From positions 434,001 through 498,000 of the forward strand of contig BCKL01000012.1 of assembly GCA_001600635.1 (NCBI GenBank): a DNA stretch of 64,000 nucleotides, read 5' to 3'. Below are positions 34,016 to 45,623 of the stretch, piece after piece (position 1 is the stretch's first letter; each line of letters begins with the position of its first letter). The notes beneath the pieces are model-generated. The model saw only the letters and a list, made by a program, of their open reading frames with translations, was not told where the DNA came from and did not search any database. This DNA comes from Leucosporidium creatinivorum (lineage: Eukaryota; Basidiomycota; Microbotryomycetes; Leucosporidiales; Leucosporidiaceae). A program made the position numbers and the translations under genes.

Positions 34016-36693
34016 ATGCAGGCTACCGAGATCCACACGCACCAGGACAAGGCCGAGCTGGCCGATAACGGTGGCCCAGTTGGCGTTGCCTTCTATCCGA
34101 ACGACGCTGAAAACCCCGTCGCTTGGCCTGAACTCAAACGCTGGCGAGGTAAGCTTGCGAGAACTTGGCGGATTGGGTGGCCCCGGAGGAAGGGAGGAGG
34201 TGCTAACAGTGGAGCTGAGGTAGCTAACATGTGATCCATTTCCCTCCTAGTGCTCGCCGTCGCCCTCACCGTCAGCTACACCAGTGCTTGTGCGTTTCGC
34301 GAGCTCGCTGATTGTTAGCCGCCTCGAGCCCGATGCTGACAGATATTGCTCCTGCACAGTTAACGCTGCGGTATGTAACTTATCAACCGCTTCACCTCGC
34401 TGTGCTCTCCCTCCCATGCCACCTTCCACCAATGTTCTCCTCTCGGCCTTCGCGCTTTGCCCTGCGCCGAAACCCTTCGCCGGCCGCTTTACCCCCGTCC
34501 TCTCTGCCCCTGCCACCGACTTCTCACCTCTCTACCATCGACTTCTCATCTCTTTGCATTGTCACATCAACCCCTCATCTGTCTTGAGCCACCAAAGCTG
34601 ACCCGCATCACTCGCAGGCCAACGGCGCCGTCTCAGCGGGCTTCCGTGCTGAGCACCGTGGAGTCTCCGCTACGACTTTCCAGTGCTCGAGTCTTGTCTA
34701 TCTCGCCATGCTTGGAGTCGGACCGCTCTTGCTGGCACCTGTGTCCGAGACTTTTGGACGTAGGCCGATGCTCGCGGGTTTGACGCTCCTCATCACTCTC
34801 CTCTTCCTACCGCAAGCCCTCGCCCCCAACGTGGTCTCCCTCATCATCACAAGGGCTTTACAAGGGACGGCGGCCTGCATAGAGGGACCTGTATGTTATG
34901 TCTCTCGCTGTCATTAACTTCCTGGAGTGTCGCCGAGCTCTGGCTGACCCTCTCGGGACAAGATTGCCGCTGGAGTCGTCGCAGACTTGACTACCAAGGC
35001 CAACCGAGGTGTCATGATGGCCACCTTTGTCGCCATCATATTTAGTGGTTAGCTATTGCTTCCGTTACGCTCAGGAAGGTCCGCTAACGACATCACCGAG
35101 CAGCCAACTCGACCGGTCCGGTCGTCGGCAATTGGGTGGCTTCTACCATCGGTTGGCGCTACGTGTATTGGATTCAAATGGCTTCCAACGGCGTCTGCTG
35201 GCTCCTCTGCCTCTTCTTCTTCCCGGAAACGTGAGTCTCGGCGTTCTCCATCCTTGCGCCGAGCCTGAGCTGACGCTCGCCTACCGCAGTCGCGGCGAGG
35301 TCATCCTTGGCAAGCGTGCAAAAGCTCTCGAGGCGAGTTCCGGACGTCTCCACTTTGTCGAGGGCCTCGACGTCCATGAGTCCTGGGCATCGGCCTTCAG
35401 GATTTCCTGCACGCGTCCGATCAAGTTCCTCTTCACTGAGACTGTGGTCACAGCTCTCAGTCTCTGGGTTGTAAGTACACGAGCTACATTGGATCTTCTG
35501 CCTACTGACTCACCTTCGGCCTCGGTAGGGCTTTGCCTGGGGCGTGAGTGATCTTTGTCGTCATTCGTCGCTCGGCGCTACCTGGCACTTCTTCCTCGCT
35601 GACGCACGCTTCCCCTCTTCTAAGGTCGTGTTCCTTTTCTCATCGACCACATCACACCTTTTTCAAGTCACCTATGGTTTTAATCAGGGCCAGGGAGGGA
35701 CGATTCTGCTCGCTTCGGGAGTTGGGGGCTGGGTGAGTACCCTGGACTCAGCCCTAATAGACAGAGGCTGATGATTTCTCCTCGCAGATTGCTTGGTGCT
35801 TAAACGTCACGGTGCAAGAGCGGTTCTATCAGCGAGCCCTAGTGCAAGGAGCCGGCAAGGCTCAGCCCGAGGTGAGTCGGCTCGGCTGGAGGCTTCGGCG
35901 CTCAACTGACTGTTCTGCATCGTATTAGGTCCGTCTCTATTCTTCTGCAGCAGGTGGTATCATCTTTGCTGTCTCCCTCTTTTGCTTGTGAGTCGCGCTG
36001 CTTCTCAAGCTGGGACGGGGCGAGCCGCCTCGGCCGAGCATATGTCGTCCTAGCTCACCTCCACTGAGCCCGGCGTCACGTGAACAAAGTGGAACTAAGC
36101 TCACAGTGTGTGACAACCTATACAGTGGCTGGACGGCGCGTCCTTGGATTCATTGGATCGTCCCATGTCTTTTCATCGCCAGTGCGAACGTGGGGATTGC
36201 ACAAATATACCTCGGCGAGTCTCGGATGTGTACTTGTGTTACTGGAACATCCTCTGACCACCTCTCCTGCCCTCCAGCCACCTACTCGTATCTCGGCGAC
36301 GTTTACGAAATCTACTCCTCCTCGGCGCAAGCTGCTCAATCCCTTCTTCGCAACCTTTTGGCTGGAATCTTTCCGCTCTTCAGTGTCATCATGGTGCGCT
36401 ACAGCTCCCTGGTATGGTCGTCCCTGCGCTGACCGCCTCCGCCCACTTGCCCTCTGCCCACCTCCTCTGCCTTGCGCCCTCCGCTTCGAACCGTGCAGTA
36501 CGACAGGCTCACCTTTCCCATTGCATCGACCGTTCTTGGCGGCATTGCCACGTTCTTCGCCATCGTCCCGTTCGTGATCATCCGTTACGGAGCAGCCCTC
36601 CGAGCTCGGTCGTCGGTCGCTAAGGCGATGGAGCTCGCTGAGGGGACGACTTTGCGTGACGAGCCCGAGCCCGAGATGGTGCATGTCGTCTGA
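34016..36693 (+). CDS. Major facilitator superfamily transporter (DHA1-like)
   Basis: This is a proton-coupled exporter type with about 12 membrane segments, expected at the plasma membrane or vacuole. The start (MQATEIHTHQDKAELADNGG) leads through PVAWPELKRW, a hallmark of fungal DHA1 drug/polyamine carriers, to the first helices. The conserved loop GPLLLAPVSETFGRRPMLAG is present, then ITRALQGTAACIEG, ANSTGPVVGNWVASTIGWRY, and FAWGVVFLFSSTTSHLF. The final segments run to a C-terminal acidic tail (DEPEPEMVHVV). The gene is cut into many exons, including an 11-nt exon (34360-34370) and a 15-nt exon (35529-35543). One 247-nt intron (34371-34617) is long for this genome. The substrate cannot be told. 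Confidence 0.85.
34360..34370 (+). other. 11-nt microexon of the MFS gene
   Basis: The bases ttaacgctgcg sit between a GCACAG acceptor and a GTATGT donor. With one base from the exon before it, it supplies FNAA in SAFNAAANGAVSAGF, keeping the frame into the next exon at 34618. Confidence 0.65.
35529..35543 (+). other. 15-nt microexon of the MFS gene
   Basis: The bases ggctttgcctggggc encode GFAWG between a GGTAG acceptor and a GTGAGT donor. They join SLWV to VVFLFSS within a membrane helix. The following acceptor would be a TAAG. Confidence 0.65.
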
Positions 36694-37037
36694 GCCGCTA
36701 GGAGGCAACGTTGGAGCAGTGGAGAGATGGATGGGCCTTGTAGAGCCGAGCCGACTCGGAGGTAGAGCGCCGAACGACTCGGAACGAGACATAGAGCAGC
36801 CGAGCGCAGACTAGAGCGCCTATTAGGCTTCACGCGTCATAACATAAACATAGACCAGCATTTTCTCTTCGATCTTCCCGTCGAGAGCAGCGAGCAGCAC
36901 CACTTCACCGATTCAGCGCCGAGTTGAGCGAGCGTCGAGGAGGACCGCAAAGAGAGCGTTCTCAAACCCCTTTCACACCACTTTGAACATCTTTAAGCCC
37001 ATATTTTCACTTTCGACAGCTTGCTACCCTACAATGC
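36694..37037. other. Convergent intergenic region (344 bp)
   Basis: This is the 3' flank of the MFS and glycine-rich-domain-like genes. It is slightly AT-richer around 36830-36870 and 36980-37010, as expected for polyadenylation regions. No gene is seen. Confidence 0.4.
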
Positions 37038-39352
37038 CTACCCTCGCCCTCCCGTGGCCATAGCGAGCCAAGCATGCGAACCAACGCCCGAGTTCATCGC
37101 CGAGGTGTCGGACCTGCGCAATGCTGTGGGCTTGAGAGGTCAGCGTAGTAATACGGAAGTGAAGGGAAAAGCTTAAGGCTCACCTGCTGGATCACCGGCT
37201 CCACGAGCCCCCGTGAAACGCCAGCAGAGCCCAAAAGTCGCTTGACCGGCGGAGGTCAAGTTGGGTAGCATGCTGTCGGTGTTCAATGGGTCAGTGTGAT
37301 GTTCAAGCAGTAGGATCGACCTTCTTAGTCGTACTGCTGACGGTAGACGAGCGAATCGGCCGCATAGCCCTCTCGGGACGACAGACGAGCTTTCGAATCC
37401 GCCGACGGGAACGAGTCGACGAGGGAGTAGGGACTCGAGAAGCGGCTCTGCAGGTAGACGAGTCAGCAAGTACACCTATGTCGACTCTCGAGCGTCCCAC
37501 TCACCTCCCAAGCCTGTATAGTGTGAGCGAGCGAGTTCTTGGCGATGCTCGTTCCGGCTCGTGAGGCGCCGAGATGCGAATGAAAGTCCAGCTCGGCTTC
37601 AAAGGTGTCGTATCAGCGCACAGCTTTGGAGATCATCGTAGCACGCACCTCGGCCCGACAGCTGATGCGTGCGAAGACCCAGCTCCTGCGAAGTGCTCGG
37701 CAGGTTAGCGCCGAGCTCACGTCGAGCAGAAGCCAAAAGCTCACGATGTCCAACGTAGGGTGCAGCATGAAGAGAGATCGTGCTCCACCACCCAAGCCAG
37801 CGGCGAGAAGGTTCAACCCAGCATGGTAGCGCGCTACAGCCACCTCGATAATCTCGGGCGACGTCCGCTCGTTCCAGTCGAGCAGGAGCGGTTCTTCGAG
37901 CCAGGATGACTCGAGCAGGGTCTCATGAGAGGGAGGGGTCAATCAAGGATCTACTCGAGTCGAGAACGACCTACATTGAGGTTGAAAGCAAGATTCTCGC
38001 CGCGTTGATACGAGTCGACCATTCCGCCGAGCTGGCGAACCTTGGCGGCGTTGCTCCAGGATCCTTTGCCGACCATGGGCTCCCTGTGGACCAGGAAATC
38101 AATAGGTGCATCGTCTCTCAACCAAGATGAAAGACGCAAGACCCACTTGGCGAACTGCTTCTCGACGAAAGCGACGAAGCCCTGTCTGGTCCCGCCGAAA
38201 AGATCGCCCATCCCTCTCGCGTCGAGGCTCTTGAGAGGGTATCTGGTGAACAAGTTACGCCCAAAAAGCCATTCGTGCGCCTCGGGGATCTGGGCAATGC
38301 CACTGTGTTGAGTTAAGGCGGGTCAGTCGGTGAGATTTCGTCTTGAGATGAGCTAAACTCACCGAGGAAAGGCCGTCTTGTCTTCTCGCCAGCGGACGAG
38401 ATCTCGGCAGAGTCGGTAGATGCCCAGCGTTTCGTGATTGGTGACTGGGCCGCCCAGGAAATCCGAGGTGAGGGCGAACTGAGGTTCGGCGAAACCGTGC
38501 CCGTTGTCAATCCAGGCTGTGGGAGAGGCAGAAGGTCAGCGAGCGATGAGAGTGGAGGAGAGAGTACACGCACGAACGGGTACCGGCTTGGAGGTTTGAG
38601 GACTATCCACCTGAACCGTAGACGAGCGGCGAACGAGGTCGAGAGGGTCGGCCGGGGATGCTTTCGCCTGCTTTGAGACGGCCGAGTCTGGCTTCCGCGA
38701 GAAGCTTGACATGTCGTCGATGAAGTTTTTGATCTGCAAGCCAGAAGAAACTAAGCAAGAACTAGAGAAGCTGGCGAGGATACCTCGGCGCTCACCGTCG
38801 TGCTCGGCGACATCGGGCGCACGTCGTCTGGAAGCAGCCCGTGGATAGCCGTATCTCGTCTGTAGCAGAGGAGATCAGTATCCACTGACAGACCGAATAT
38901 AAAAACTGCCCGACTCACTCAGGGTGCAGCAAATGAGCACACGAGCAGAGGACAATCTCGGCCGAGGGCTCCTCCTTCATTCCACCAGCCACGTATCGCT
39001 CGAACGCTTCGACAGCCATGTAAACATACACTCTCCACTTCTCCGCCGCAGACAGCTCCCCCCAAAGCCTGCTGCCCACCGAAACTTGGTCGACCTCACG
39101 GCTCGTCTCGACTCGCTGGCGAAGGGCGCGGAGGGCGTGTAGGAGAGATAGGTGGTCGAATAACTCGTGAGTCTCAATCAATCGAGCCTGCTGTCCATTC
39201 ACGAGGTATCGACGAGGACTGGACGCTGCTGAGCCGGTCGACGGGTCGAGCGTTCGGAGTTGGCTTGCGGAGGCTTGTGCTGCTACTGTAGAGCAGGGGT
39301 CTATAGCTGAAGAGTGCTGCTCGTATGCAGGGGGTGCGCTGTAGTCGTTCAT
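37038..39352 (-). CDS. Glycine-rich-domain-containing-like protein (DUF1399/GRDP family)
   Basis: This is a fungal protein related to plant GRDP, molecular role unknown. The start is MNDYSAPPAYEQHSSAIDP. The first repeat has LSAAEKWRVYVYMAVEAFER and IVLCSCAHLLHPE, matching the 'PPLDVLLVWHAYMLNP' region in degenerate form. Later LVRWREDKTAFPR and PLLLDWNERTSPEIIEVAVA precede ARYHAGLNLLAAG. Then comes HPTLDIELGLRTHQLSG, which fits the family's PTLDIDLVWHTHQL motif. Then LGASRAGTSIAKNSLAHTIQ and AWESRFSSPYS follow. Two further introns (37334-37273 and 37184-about 37125) lead to a Gly-rich end (ATGGRG) with stop at 37038-37040. If the 37334 intron is not used, the frame stops at 37325. There are about 600 residues and no membrane segment. 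Confidence 0.65.
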
Positions 39353-40689
39353 GGTATACGAGGCGAGATGGAGAAAGAAGACCGGCGACCGAGGTGCGTG
39401 CGAAGACGAGCGGCAGCGGACTGTTGTAGTACTACAGGAAGACGTTTCCTCCGTAGCATTACAGCTAGTTTTTTGGCGTTCTGGAGCGCTTCGGCGCCTG
39501 CAGAGCATCCCCAGCTGCTCCGTTCTTCGCCCGACCCCTTTCCAGCTCGGCGCTGCCAGTTCTCGTCCTGCAGCTCTTGTTCTGCTCGTGAAGGACAAAT
39601 GTAGCACATACGAGCAGCTTCATAATCTCAATGCCGCTGCTTGCAGCCTCTGGAAACCGCTGCAGTGAAGCACCTCGGCGCCTTTGTGGCTTCGCGGGAC
39701 CTGCTCGGCACCTCCGAACGCTGTTGGGAGGCGAAGAAGCATAGCTACACCAAGCTGGCAAGTTTCGGCACATTTTATCAAGGACTGGTTTGCTACAGCG
39801 AGCTCGGCGGACCCAAATTTCGGGGCAGACAACCCCAGACGACCGAGCTAACCAGACGCTTGCTGCGAGCGCTTCCCTTTCTCCCTTCGTCTCTTCGCTC
39901 CGAGTCTGCTGCAGCACGTCCAGCACCTCCAACAATCAGCTACAGGAATTAAATAGGCTCCGGTATAGCCCTACAGTTACAGGCTACAGCAAGCGCAAAG
40001 TCTCCCTCGCTCTCGCGCTTCTCAACTGCGATGTGAGTGCTTCCACTCGGTTCAAAGGGGGCTGTAAGGGGACAGGGCTATTCTGTAGCATCTACGACAC
40101 GCTTTGCTACCCCAGTACAGCGCGTTGCAACCCAAGCGCGCGCCCTCAACCGCCCAAACCCTCGTCATCTCGTCTCCCCGCGTTGACCACCTTTCGCTGT
40201 CCTTCTTCTGCAGCTTTTTCACCTTGACCACGTCCACATCACCGACTCTTACGACCCGCAACGACTAGCGCAGGCGCACCAGCTACTACGTACGTTTCCA
40301 ACGCTTTCGTTCCCGTCCTTTGCGGTCTCTAGACGTCGAAGTGAGGGGAACCTCGCGCCAACGACGAGCTCTGAGGTGCAGATCAGGTCCCGGGCAGTGT
40401 TCCAGGGTCTATGGCACGATACCGAAGCGATAAAGCTGCTGGCAGGGCGGCATAGCACCCACTGCCGAAGAGCTCAATCGAGGGTTCCACAGGAGAGTTT
40501 GAGTGCAGCGTGCTGATCGTCGTGCTTCCCGCTTCCACAGATCTGCACACGACAGCATAGCAGCGCGCTCACACTTCCAGTAACGACTGTATCCCGACCA
40601 CCACTCTCCCACTCTCGCAGTTCCCTCGTCGTCTCGCACTCGAAACCCCCTTCGCGTCGACAACCCTTGCTCTTTCGTCCGCCGCCGCC
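39353..40689. promoter_or_regulatory. Largest divergent intergenic region (1.34 kb)
   Basis: This lies between the GRDP-like gene and the CSC1 channel gene. It holds six CTGTAG/CTACAG hexamers (39432, 39793, 39940, 39971, 39984, 40083). The first is part of a perfect 12-bp palindrome TGTAGTACTACA at 39425-39436. Probable leader exons and an intron of the channel gene lie between about 40180 and 40690. No protein or RNA gene was recognised. Confidence 0.45.
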
Positions 40690-43600
40690 ATGAGCGCCGC
40701 TCAAGCTGCCGTCAGCTCCATCTCGGCCGTTTACAATGCCAAGCTCAACAAGGTCGCGTGAGTCGACTGCTCCTTTGCCCAGAGACCTTTCGCCAAACTC
40801 CCCCCTTCGCACACGAGCAATCGCTGACCCTCGTTTCCGCCTCTGATCTGCACTATATCAGACCCGGGGCCGTCGGTATTCAGTTGGCATTGATGGCCGT
40901 CGTGGGCATCGTTGCCATCACCGCCTTCTCCCTCCTGCGGCCGAACAACTCGGTCATTTACCAGCCGAAAGTCAAGTACTCTGAGGACGACCGCAGGCCA
41001 CCAAAACTCGACAAGGGCTTACTCGCATGGTGAGTAGCGGTTGGGCACGTAGGGAGATCCAAGCTGACTGTTGGCGTCTCGCAGGGTCCCGCCGGTCCTC
41101 AAGACGAAGGAGTCGGCGCTCATGTCCACGATCGGCTTGGACGCTGTGACCTTCCTTCGTTTCCTCCGGATGTGCAGGAATATGTACGTCGATATATCTC
41201 TCCTCTGGAACAGCTCACTGACCTCAAACGCTGCAGCTTTCTCGTCACGGCCGCCCTTACGTGCGCCATTCTCATCCCCATCAACGTCGTCTACAACCTG
41301 CGCAACGTCTCAGCCAACAATCGCAACTACCTCCTCATCCTCACCATGGCCAAGGTCCGAGGGAACTACCTCTGGTCAGCATCGAGACGGGCGAGACTAT
41401 TTGAGCCGAGCGCTGACTTGGCTGTTCGCAGGGCTCACGTCGTGATGACCTACCTCCTCACCGTCGTTCTCTTCTATTTTCTGTAAGCTCGCTTCTGTAG
41501 CTGTCAATAGCAGCGACTGACCTCGTCCTACTGCAGATGGACCAACTACTCGGAGATGGTCAAGCTTCGCTGGCAGTGGTACAGGAGTGACGAGTACCAG
41601 AACTCGCTTCACGCTCGCTCCCTCATCGCAAGTCTCGCTCTTACCGCTCTCAGTAGCCTCGCTAACCTTCATGTCGCCCGCAGGTCACTCAAGTCGACAA
41701 GCGCTCGCAAACCGACGCCGGCCTCCAACACCTTCTCCAAACGCTTCAGATCCCCTACCCTACGACCGCCGTCCACATCGGCCGTCGTGTCGGAACCCTT
41801 CCCGAGCTCATCACCCGCCACAACGACGCCGTTCGCGCGCTCGAGGGCGTCCTCACCACCTACTTCAAGAATCCCGAGCACCTGCCGACGAAGCGGCCTT
41901 CGATGCGCATCGGTGGATGGATGAAAATGGGAGGAAAGAAGGTCGACGCTATCGACTATTTGACGCAGAAGATTCAGAGGTTCGAGGAGCGTATCGAGGT
42001 GAGTTTGAGGCGCTCGGTCGTCGTCTCCTACCCTCGCTGACTTCCGACGACGTCCAACAGGCCACTCGTGTACAGATCAACGACCGCAAGGCCGAGAACT
42101 ACGGCTTCGCCTCCTTCGAATCGGTCCCCTACGCCCACATTGTCGCCAAACGCCTCGCCGGCAAGGCCAAGAAGGGCGCCCATTTCGAGCTCGCGCCTCA
42201 ACCTGCCGACATCATCTGGGACAACATCACCATGTCGGACGGATCCAGGGTGAAGAACAAGTTCTTCGGCGGCATCCTGCTTGTCGTGTTCTGCGGGTTC
42301 TACTGCATCCCGCTGGTTGTAGTCTCGCTTCTGGCCAACTTGGCTGCTCTGTGCGTTAGCTCTACCTCACACGTCGCTCTCTCACTGACCTTACGATCTT
42401 CACAGCGGAGCCTGGGTCAAGTTCATCAACGACTGGTCCGACAACTACCCAGTTTTGTTCTCGGCCTTCGTCGGAGTCGTGCCCCCTCTTCTCTCGCTAC
42501 TCCTCCAGTTGTTCCTTCCGGTTGTCATTCGGTTCGTCTTCTCTCTCGATGACTCATCAGCATTGAAAGCTGACTTTCTCCCCCCTTGCAGCTGGATCGC
42601 CAGTCTTCAAGGATGCGCCACTCACTCGCAGGCCGACCGCATCGTCACGGCTCGCTACTCGGCCTTCCTCTTCATCACCCAGTTCTTCATCTTCTCGGTT
42701 CTTGGAGTCGCTGTGCAGATTGGTGAGCTTTCGTCGCTCGACTCGGACGACGACCTCGGCGCTCGACTCGGACGTCGACCTCGGCGCTCGAGCTAACTCG
42801 CTTCTTCGCGTCACAGCCATGAAGCTCTACGTCGAGATTGACGGCAAGGCCGACGCTTCCGAGATTTGGGCTTACGTCAAGACCATCCCCGACCAATTGT
42901 AAGCTCTGCGCCTCGCTCGCTACCCATCGTCGAGCTGACTCTTGCTCGCCTTACAGCCAATCGACCTACATCATCCAGTCGTCCTATTGGCTCACCATCT
43001 TCCCCCTTCGCGGCGCCTCGGCTCTCTTCGATCTCGCACAAGTCATCTCGCTCTTCCTCGTCTGGTTCAGGACGAAGCTCTTCGGTCGAACTCCCCGAGA
43101 GATTCGCGAGTGGACTAAGCCTCCCGAGTTCGACTTCCCCGTCTACTACTCCAACCACCTTCTCATTGCCGCCGTCGCCCTCGTCTACGCTCCTCTGGCT
43201 CCCCTCGTGCCCCTCTTCGCCGCGGCGGCTTTCGCCATATCGATGTGGGTCTACAAGTATCAGGTGAGTCTCGTCTACTTCTCGCCGAGCGACTCTCGCT
43301 GACCTGCTCTCGCTTCAGCTCATGTACGTCTGCGTTTCGAGGGTCGAGACTGGCGGTCGCCTCTGGAACGTCGCCATCAACCGTATCCTCTGGGGAATGG
43401 TGAGTGGTGTTTGGCTCGCGAGAGTGGAGAGCCCTGGAGAGCCCAAGCTGATCTTCTCTCATCGCAGCTCATGATGCACGCTTTAATGGCCGTGTCTATC
43501 GGACTGCAGACAAACTGGTTCTACGCCATCGCGCTGTAAGTCGCCAGGCTCGCTTTTCGACAAGCTGGTAGCTGACCTTCTTGATCTCACAGCGCACCTC

Positions 43601-44701
43601 CCGCCGTCGCCGTCATCGTGTTCAAGATCCTCTTGACGAGAAGCTTCGACAACCGCTTCCGCTGGTACATCCCTTCGCCCGAGGAGATCGCCGAGAGCCA
43701 CATTCACCACGCCGACGCTCGCAAGGGAAGGCTGCAGCGCCGGTTCGGTCACCCTTCCCTGCATGATCCTCTCTTCACCCCCATGCTGCACAAGAACATT
43801 CAACATCTGCTTCCGACGATGTGAGCCCTCTTTGTCCTCTCGGTCCTTCATTCGCTGACCCTCCTTCTCCCTCAGCTACAACGGCCGCATCGGACAGAGC
43901 ACTGGACAGTTTGAGGGTAAGGCCGTCGATCAGAACAAGATTGGCGGTCTTACGTTCAACATGCTCGAAACGCACGATCTCGCCTTCGACCGGAACGCCT
44001 ACCTCCGCCAGCGGGATGAGGATGCAATGACCGTCTCGTCGGCCAACGCTCTCGGAGGGACCAAGGCCGCCGAAGGAGGCGACGACTACTTCAACTCGCG
44101 CCGAGCAGAGTACCTCAAGAATGGCGCAGGAGGTCGCGAGTCGCCTTTCGGTGGGCGTGACTCGCCTTACGGAGGAGGTCGTGACTCGACCTACGGAGGA
44201 GGTCGTGACTCGCCCTACGGTACTCCACTCGCCACGCCCGAAGATCTCCCCTTCGAGCTCAGTCGCATGCCCGCCCACTCGACCAATTCGCCCAACTCTT
44301 CGACCGAGCAGCTCATCCAGTACCCTCCCTCTTACGCCTCACCTCAGCAACTCCACCAACAGCGTCGCGGCCACGCTCCTCAGAACACCTCCGTCGGCAG
44401 TCAAGTCTCACTCGAGCAGTACTACGGTCAACAGCGCGAGATGCAGGCTCAGCACGCGGCCTTCCACGATTACCGCGATCCTCCTCCACCTCAAGACGGA
44501 CGACGATCGGCATCGCCTGGTCCCGGACAAGCCTACGCACCGCCTGCACGCTCGAGACTGAGCCAGGATTGGTCGGCTGGAGCGCCAATGGGAGCAGGAG
44601 GAGCGAGGAGGCCACAGGAGGAGCAGCATCAGCAGCCGGCGTACCCTGATTTCCCGCGGATGGACTCATCGGATCGGATGGATGATGGTGGAAGGAGGTA
44701 G
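40690..44701 (+). CDS. CSC1: CSC1/OSCA-family calcium-permeable osmosensitive channel
   Basis: This is a mechanosensitive/osmosensitive cation channel of the plasma or organelle membrane, about 1,000 residues. The N-terminal membrane part has GVGIQLALMAVVGIVAITAF-like sequence, VTFLRFLRMCRNIFLVTAAL and a YDLRNVSANN-like loop (VVYNLRNVSANN). The cytosolic PHM7 domain has VTQVDKRSQTDAGLQHLLQT and FASFESVPYAHIVAKRLAGK, ending PADIIWDNITMSDG. The 7-membrane RSN1 domain follows (KNKFFGGILLVVFCGFYCIP, STYIIQSSYWLTIFPLRGAS, PPEFDFPVYYSNHLLIAAVA). The cytosolic tail is long and disordered, with a GGGRDSPYG repeat (44131-44220), Gln-rich parts and many Ser/Pro sites. About 13 short introns are used; one (42723-42816) contains a 25-bp tandem duplication. 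Confidence 0.92.
42735..42784 (+). repeat. Tandem 25-bp duplication inside a CSC1 intron
   Basis: Two adjacent 25-bp units start cgctcgactcggacg and end cgacctcgg, differing at one base. A third partial copy (cgctcgag) follows before the branch site. The repeat lengthens the intron from the usual 60 nt to 94 nt. Confidence 0.85.
44131..44220 (+). repeat. Coding repeat GGGRDSPYG in the channel tail
   Basis: Nearly identical 24-bp units (ggaggtcgtgactcg...tacgga) encode GGRESPF, GGRDSPYG, GGRDSTYG and GGRDSPYG. Each carries a Ser-Pro or Ser-Thr pair that could be a phosphosite. The copy number may vary between strains. Confidence 0.8.
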
Positions 44702-45002
44702 TAGAAGCGACGTTACATAGAAGGACCCTTTCTTGCTCGCCTGGGGCGAGCATCGCAGACACTTGACCGCTTGTCCTCAATTTTCACTGTAGCATTTGCC
44801 CTTTCTCACCCTGCACGAGACCTCTGCGAAGCTTCGAGCACCCACTAGATCCTCTGCACCACTGCTACGACGACCAGCTTGACCAACACGACCCTCTTGT
44901 GACTGTAAGAGCTCGACCGAGGTCGGCCTCGGTGGTCCTCACTGGTCGCTAACCTCACGTCGAATGGCACTGCTCTTGCTGCACACACGCAAGTCGAGCC
45001 AA
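44702..45002 (+). promoter_or_regulatory. Promoter of the eS26 gene (301 bp)
   Basis: This is the short region between the channel gene stop and the eS26 start. C/T-rich tracts (44760-44870) are followed by accgaggtcggcctcggtgg, a GC-rich near-palindrome near 44915. No gene is seen. Confidence 0.4.
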
Positions 45003-45623
45003 ATGGTGAGCTTCAAGAGTCAGCACCACTTGCTGCACGCTGATCATGTCTTTCACTTCCGTATCTCTGCCTCGCCATCCACTCCTCGCGCTGCTCGCTT
45101 TCTCGTTCCGTCCTCGATCCACATGGCAGACGACCAAGCGCAGAAACGGAGGCCGTAACAAGAAGGGACGTGGCTACGTTACCTTCGTCCGATGTGTAAG
45201 CTGCTAGTCGAGCTTCTGACTGCGCCGAGCCGTTGAAGCTTGCTCTGGCCGCGCTTCTGCAGCTCAGATATCTCATCTCTCGTTGTCAGCTGACACTCGC
45301 GGGTCTCGCAGGTCAACTGCGGCGCCTGCGTAGCTAAGGACAAAGCGATTCGGCGCTACCGCATTCGCAACTTGGTCGAGACGACCGCTCTCCGAGACTT
45401 GAGCGAAGCGTCGGTCTATTCAGAGTTCGTGGTGCCCAAGACCTACCAAAAAGACCTCTACTGCATCTCGTGCGCCATTCATCTTCGGATCGTCAGGCCT
45501 CGAGCCAAGGAGACGAGGCGGAGCCGCGATCCTCCCCCTCGCCGAGTTCGAGCTGGAAGGAACGGGAAGCTGGTGACGGTGGGGGACAAGGCGAGGGGTG
45601 CGGTTGCGGCGGCTTGGAGGTAG
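45003..45623 (+). CDS. RPS26: 40S ribosomal protein eS26
   Basis: This is a component of the small ribosomal subunit at the mRNA exit channel. Three exons give 126 residues: 45003-45005 (the ATG alone), 45130-45195 and 45312-45623. The first intron starts immediately after the start codon. The sequence matches eS26: [56 protein letters not shown], and [20 protein letters not shown]. The zinc ligands of CVNCGAC and CISC are kept. The family is about 115-119 residues long; here the C-terminal tail is a little longer (RGAVAAAWR). High expression is expected, which fits the retained early introns. Confidence 0.95.

Noticed and set aside
37325-37327. Early stop of the glycine-rich-domain-like gene
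   Set aside because: A well-formed 62-nt intron (37334-37273, branch CACTGACC, acceptor GACAG) and a second one further on give a longer in-frame end. The early stop remains the fallback.
39353-40180. Small genes in the largest intergenic region
   Set aside because: Frames on both strands overlap and mutually conflict, and none shows domains or a consistent splice pattern.
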